The translations under genes were made by a program, and so were the position numbers. A DNA stretch of 64,000 bases from Kudoa neothunni (lineage: Eukaryota > Cnidaria): positions 2,914,001-2,978,000 of the forward strand of contig OZ199840.1 of the NCBI GenBank assembly GCA_964304625.1, read 5' to 3'. Position 1 is the stretch's first letter; each line of letters begins with the position of its first letter. Below, in pieces: positions 58,355-64,000 of this stretch. The notes below the pieces were generated by a model. That model ran no database searches. It was not told where the DNA came from and saw only the letters and a program-made list of their open reading frames with translations.

Positions 58355-59587
58355 TTACTCCTTATAATGTTTGAGAACTTTTTCAACCTCATCTTTTGAT
58401 CCCATGTATATAGGAGATGTTTGATGGATATATGCTGGTTGGATGTCAAGAATATCTTGGGCGGGTGTCACGGCCAATCCGCCAGCACTCACAACAATGT
58501 AGGCCATGGGAATACATTCATAGAGCAATCTCAACTGAAAACCAAATCACATGAATGAATGAATGAATTCCACCCAATGAATACCTTTCCTTTGGGGAAC
58601 TGCTTTGTGGAAGGGTAGATGTAAATTCCTCCATACATTAGAGTACGGTGGATGTCGCTAACCATTGAGCCAACATACCTTCCTTTGTACTGTTCTTTGG
58701 GATTCTAGAAGATATGATTAGGCATTAGATTCAATTAAAGCTGTTTAGATAATTTTAAATACATTTGGATTTTTGATATCATTCAAATAGCTGATAAGAT
58801 GGGGGTCGAAAGAACTGGCAGCACCTTCGTTAATACTATAGATGTGGCCCATACTTGGTACTCGAACATTCTTATGTGTTAGGATAAATTCGCCCACTCC
58901 CTAAAGCAATAAACTTCCATACACCACATAAAGATGCGATTTACTGGCTCTAAGGTGAATAAATTCACATGATTGTTAATAGCGAGTACCATAACAGTGG
59001 CACTACCGTATAACACATATCCAGCGGCTATAAGATCATTTCCACGTTGAAACATGTCACTGTCTTTTGTAGCACCATCGGGTTTTTTCCAGATGGCAAA
59101 AATGGATCCAATAGGAGCCAAGCAGTCAATGTTACTGGATCCATCAAGCGGATCAAATGCTACAATATATCGAGAAGACTCAGAGCATGGCAAGTCGATT
59201 GAATGTTCGATTTCTTCAGAAATTAGAGTACAAGCAGTTCGTGAGGATGTAATATAATTGATGAAAAGTTCGTTGGAAATGACGTCTAGTTTTTTTTGAG
59301 TGTCCCCAGTTGTGTTGGTAGCACCACTCAAACCAAATCTATTCGCAATGAAACCCGTTAAATAATGATTTAAATCAATTCTATAGATTTCGCGCCCACT
59401 AAAATTTATACATTTTGACAATTCCAGCTCTTCTCACAGCCATAGCTATAGTTTTGCATGCAGTAGCAATGGAAAATAACAAGTGTGTTAAATCACCCCT
59501 GGCGCTTGGATATTTCTTTTGCACGAGCAATATCCATCTGCCGAGGGTCATGCAATCAAGATCAATACCATCAACATTCACCGACAT
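58355..59587 (-). CDS. FBP1: Fructose-1,6-bisphosphatase, duplicate of 43165-44397
   Basis: Exons 59587-59412, 59338-58945, 58900-58763, 58704-58585, 58534-58355, with the same sequence and introns as copy 1. True paralogues would normally differ at least in introns; none differ here, so this is almost surely the same gene assembled twice. Confidence 0.9.
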
Positions 59588-62583
59588 TGGGAACAACTAA
59601 CAGCAGTCACTTGATTAGGATTTAGATTGGAGCCTAGGATTATTTTTAAAAAATATGTAAAGTATTTAACTTTCTCGGCTCGCAGAGATATCATTTTGGT
59701 ATTAAAACGCTCATTTATTTTGATATATTTTATAGGAATAAAAAAGTTGTCAAATTTTGCGGAAAGGATTTTTGTTTACGCCACCTATCACCAACGGTCT
59801 AATCCCAAGTTACGCAATAATTCCTATGGAGACGAAATCTCTTTTCATATTTGGCGCTCCAGTCATCCAAACATGAGAGTTTGAGTGTAGTAGAACAGTC
59901 AGTGAAAATCGGGGAAGGTCGCTTATCAACTGGTTGGTTAAATAGTTGATACAAATCTGCATTTAATATCGTCTAATGTGAATTTTAGTCAGTAGCTAGA
60001 TGTAAAAAAGATTATTGTTCTTCATTTACGGAAAATTTTAGTAGTAGACCTAGATTCCCAAAATATCTCCATATTCTGAGTTACACCTAAGCACATCACT
60101 AGAATAATATTCGCTGTATTTTCATAGTGTGGGCCTATTCACGATTATTAGTGAGGGAGAAAACTTAGATGAATACAGAAATTGAGTGAAGAAAACGCAG
60201 AAGTATGACCTAAACTCCATTCTCACATATGAGCTACATTAACTCAGTCTTCTTCCGAAATATTCAATCTGCATTTTATAGTTTTCCTGTGTGCGAAACT
60301 TTGGATTTGAAATTTCGCTATTATGCTGACTCGGCTTTTTGAGAGAGATAAGTTTTGACGCAGTTCCTTTTACGATAAAAAGCTTCTGGTTAAGATCTCA
60401 TTAATGTATTTCAAATCTTGGAAGGTGCCATCACATTCAAACATGATTGCATACAAAGCTAATATGACAAAAACTAGAAAAAATGAATTATTAATCAAAA
60501 TGTGCTGAAATTGAACCAGAAATAATAATTATTGTGAGTATTTTAACCATTATTTACATATCTACGTATGTGTTAACTGGATGATTTTGATTTTAAATAA
60601 TGAGGGAATTTTAACGTCGACTATAGGATAATCAACTATTCGACATTACATAAAGTAGCCGCAATGTAAAAATTCACCAATGCATCCTCTCACATTTTAA
60701 CAACGCTAGAAATCGTCGATATTTGAATTAATTTTGAAAAACTCTCAAAAAACGCCATGATAACGAGTATTTTTTTTTAATTTTTATCATTATGTTCTAG
60801 AGATAATCGTAAATTTATAAGTATCATAATATTTTTTATGATTTAGGAAAATACCTCTAAGTCTTAATTTTCTCGTTTTGATATGGTTATTTGTAAGATT
60901 TTACCGTATGACACCTAAGATGGAGGATATCTCCCTCCGTTAGACTACGTTTATTGAACTTATCATTATAATATAGTAGGATAGGATGGCATTGGTTGAA
61001 ACTAGTTTTAAGCTGATGCTCCGGATAAATAATAAAATTTTTTAAATTTATCGATATTCCTCCCACTGAACTATTGTAAACTCATTAACATTTCCAAATA
61101 AAAGTACAAGCATCAATGAAAAAATTATATCAAATACCTTACGATGCACCGTATTTTATTTCCTAAAAAACTTCTAGATCAACCTTAAATGTATCACCTA
61201 CTACTCATGTGTTGCAAATATTTCTGCCCCGAATAAGATTATGAGCAGCAGATATAAAAATCTTATAAAGGAAGATGATCCAGAATTGGAAAAACAAAAC
61301 TATTCGTTTCCTGGGTGAGAATACATGATTCATTTAAATTATTTTCACTATTTAATTCCATCATCTATAGTTGTACATATTTTCATAGATATCTTTATTT
61401 ATTTATTATGATAATTTTGCGGATATCTTTCCTTGTTGACCATAAGGAAAAAATTTTTAGTTGATTATTGGCTAAATTCCTTAGATTTATAACTTTACAA
61501 GAGAAAAATTGTGATTTAAACGTACGACCCCAAGCTATATGATTATAAGTATCATATAATTTAACACATATATTCTCAGCTAAAAAAGCCCATAGAGGGT
61601 TTTTTGTTGTATAATTTAGTATATATTTATTTTTTGCATATAATAATTTTTATAATAAATTTCTTCTTTGTCGTTTTGTTTTAATTAATATAAATGATAT
61701 TTTCAAGGCGGCCTCACAGATATGATTATGTATGTGTGTAACTAATTATGTCGTCATCGACGAGAATTCGTTACACCTAATTTTAAAATCCTTCCTCAAC
61801 TTTTTCTTATATAATCAAGATGCAATAAAAAACAAACACATTTGACGAATTCAATTTCTCATGAGAAGTTGCAACTCTTGCATTACAATATGGGAGAGGC
61901 TAGTTACATTGTTAATTTTTAATCCTAAATAGCGCGGTACGCACGCGCGTTAACAACTTTAAATCCTACTAACTTTTATTTACAAAGTATATAAAAACCT
62001 AATTTTTAAGAATTTTCTATATTTATTTGTTTTCGTTCTACCGCTTCGATCTTTGGAATAAAAAATAATTAATATTGTCAAAATTAATGGAACCTGATTA
62101 TTATTCACCATGCAAATAATCGTTTCTTACAATATCATACATCGAAAAGAACACTAACGAAAATAATTAATGTTTATTATTAATTTTTTTATCATATTTA
62201 TTAAATATTTTTCAATTGAAATATAGTTTTTATCATTATCAATTATTTTGTACAGCGAATACGTAATTTTGATTCGGATAAATAATAATTGTGTAAATAT
62301 AATTAAATCCGACATACCGAATAAACTAAAGTAGGTAGCTAATTTTCCGAACTTTCGAGATTCTTACGATAAAAATTTTAGAAACGGTCTTATTTTAACC
62401 TTTCAAGCATCTTTGGGATCCATTGGACCCCACTCGAAGGAATGTGTAACGTGAGTTTTCAGGCGCTCGGAAGGCTAAGGTCTAGCTCAGCACTAGTAGC
62501 AGTAGATAAATACCAAATAAACGATTGTCAAATCATATAAATTGTGATGGCGTATGAAAAAAAAACAACGAACAATTTTGAAG

Positions 62584-63569
62584 CTAAGCACGATGCTCCA
62601 TAAAAGTAGAAATCGCTCTGTACACAAATCGATACTGGTCAAGAGTTTGAACCATTAGTGGCCGGGATAATCTGTGAAATAATTTTTCAAAAAGGTTTGG
62701 ACCAAAGCAACTCACCTCAAATTTTTAACAAAATCGCAGATATTCACCGAACTGCCATCTTTGAGATAATGTCTAATGGCGTTATCGAATGTTATGAAAG
62801 AGCCTGTTCTTCCCACACCAGCGCTACAATGAACCACCTAACAGAAATTAAATTAATTAAATCAAATCTTCATAGTTCAGTGTTAAATGAAAAATCAACA
62901 AAAATTTAATGGCCCAACCTTTGGGCTAGAATCGAATTCGGTATCGTGGAGAATCGATTGTTGAAATGCAATAAAGTTTGTTGGATTATTAGGAACTTTT
63001 TGATCTTTCCATTCGGTAAAATGGTAATGTTTAATTAGTCTTGAGAATTGATTATTGAAATCCATTCTCAAGAGTGTAGTTTCAGAGTATGAAGTGGATT
63101 CACTTGAAACGATACTAATAGTCATTTGATTGGGGAGCGAAAGAGGGATTCCCAGCTGTGGTAAATAGTTGTAACATTTTATAACACCACTTTCTACAAA
63201 ACCAGTCAGCTGGACAATACATTTGACCTGGTATTGGTCAATCATATCATAAAAATCCACAAGTGTATTTTCTAGTGGCCCATTAATAGCAATATAGTCC
63301 CGGTCCGAATTAATTCCTCCTATCCAGGAACCATTACAATAATCGGAATCAGCATAAGTCCTCGGTTTCAGATGAACCAACGAAAAATCAGCAGGTATAA
63401 CATCGGCATATCGATTTTTATGGATATTCACCGGAAGATGTCCAATAGTGGAAGTTGCTAACATTACTTGACTTATATCAAAAAATTCATCTCTGATATG
63501 ATCACCCGATGATTTAGTAGATTCAAGGTCCAATTTGAATAGGTCAGAAAACTCTAAAATTAACCACAT
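62584..63569 (-). CDS. Protein tyrosine phosphatase, duplicate of 47394-48379
   Basis: Exons 63569-62919, 62837-62716, 62671-62584; same sequence as copy 1, including the WKD loop. Same assembly caveat. Confidence 0.82.
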
Positions 63570-64000
63570 TAATACGACGAAATTGTCGATGACAGTAAAC
63601 AAATAATGTAAATCAATCTGATACGTCGCTCCCTTGGGCACGTCATAACTCGATCAAATCGAAAATTTTATGAAGAAACAAATGCGGCAAATAATAGAAG
63701 GTGAGCGGTTTGATGATTTGCTAAACTCCTAAAACCTTCACCTTTTTATCGGGACTTCGTCGATCAATTCCGGTATCAAGTGTTATCGCTTGTTTTTAAT
63801 TTACCTTATTAGAACAGCTTAGTTGATGCGTCAAATCAAGAAATATCAATATTAAGATTAAATATTGATTATTGGATACTAGCGGTTTCTTTATTATATA
63901 ATGACCCACGACAGGTAAAATAGGTTGCGTGAAGTTTCTCTCATGTTTGTGATTGTTGAGATTATTTTAAAACTAAACGAATAATCATATGGTCACGTGG

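Larger units (their letters stand above)
51189..64000. repeat. Long direct repeat, copy 2 (continues past the window)
   Basis: 12,812 bp visible, matching 35999-48810 with five substitutions and two one-base indels noticed. Everything in it is a second copy of features listed for copy 1. Confidence 0.95.

Noticed and set aside
58355-63569. Second FBP and phosphatase genes as true paralogues
   Set aside because: Introns and intergenic DNA are as identical as the exons and the repeat stops at a gap; an assembly duplicate explains it better.
1-64000. tRNA genes, CRISPR arrays, rRNA, prokaryotic operons
   Set aside because: None seen; spliced genes and eukaryotic transposons make prokaryotic features unlikely, and no cloverleaf was found, including at the B-box-like site 41633.

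Overview
The window is AT-rich nuclear DNA from a eukaryote, most likely an opisthokont. Host genes are split by very short GT-AG introns (mostly 41-75 nt), all three stop codons are used normally, and the proteins are recognisable CCR4-NOT, ESCRT-0, ribosomal, sorting-nexin and gluconeogenic proteins. Some traits lean towards an early-diverging fungus (fungal-type residues in RPS15A, two UIMs in the Hrs/Vps27 protein). A small-genome invertebrate cannot be excluded.

Layout, left to right. 278-857 (-): 5' end of a CNOT3/NOT3 gene running off the left edge. 858-3913: no gene seen. 3914-6681 (-): Hrs/Vps27 (VHS, FYVE, two UIMs, coiled coil, clathrin box). 7239-14160: mostly transposon remnants (pogo-like, two piggyBac-related, a retroposon with a 14-bp target duplication) around an RPS15A gene (10638-11228, -). 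14234-24895 (+): a small unknown ORF and a SNX14/Mdm1-like gene (N-terminal TM, PXA, RGS, PX, nexin-C). 27246-30535: a nearly complete Mutator-like transposon with long TIRs. 30866-32973: a decayed hAT transposon. 33577-35450 (-): an unknown 614-aa secreted/type I membrane protein. 35999-50988: small DNA transposons, a TATA-led cluster of C/D-box snoRNA candidates (41223-41543), fructose-1,6-bisphosphatase (43165-44397, -) and a protein tyrosine phosphatase (47394-48379, -).

Two 200-N gaps (17828-18027 and 50989-51188) are each flanked by long direct repeats that run exactly to the gap edges: 14234-17827 = 18028-21621, and 35999-50988 = 51189 to beyond 64000. These look like overlapping contig ends or haplotypes joined by scaffolding, not real tandem duplications. 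The second FBP, phosphatase and snoRNA set, and the first partial SNX14 copy, should therefore be counted once.

The genes do not form one pathway. Two of them (VPS27-like and SNX14-like) act in endosomal or ER-lipid membrane traffic; the others are housekeeping. RPS15A and the VPS27-like gene each carry a single-base frame break in an otherwise intact gene, which suggests residual sequencing errors. The most interesting unannotated items are the snoRNA cluster, a 37-bp palindrome ending in the SNX14 start codon, the orphan membrane protein, and the well-preserved transposon boundaries.
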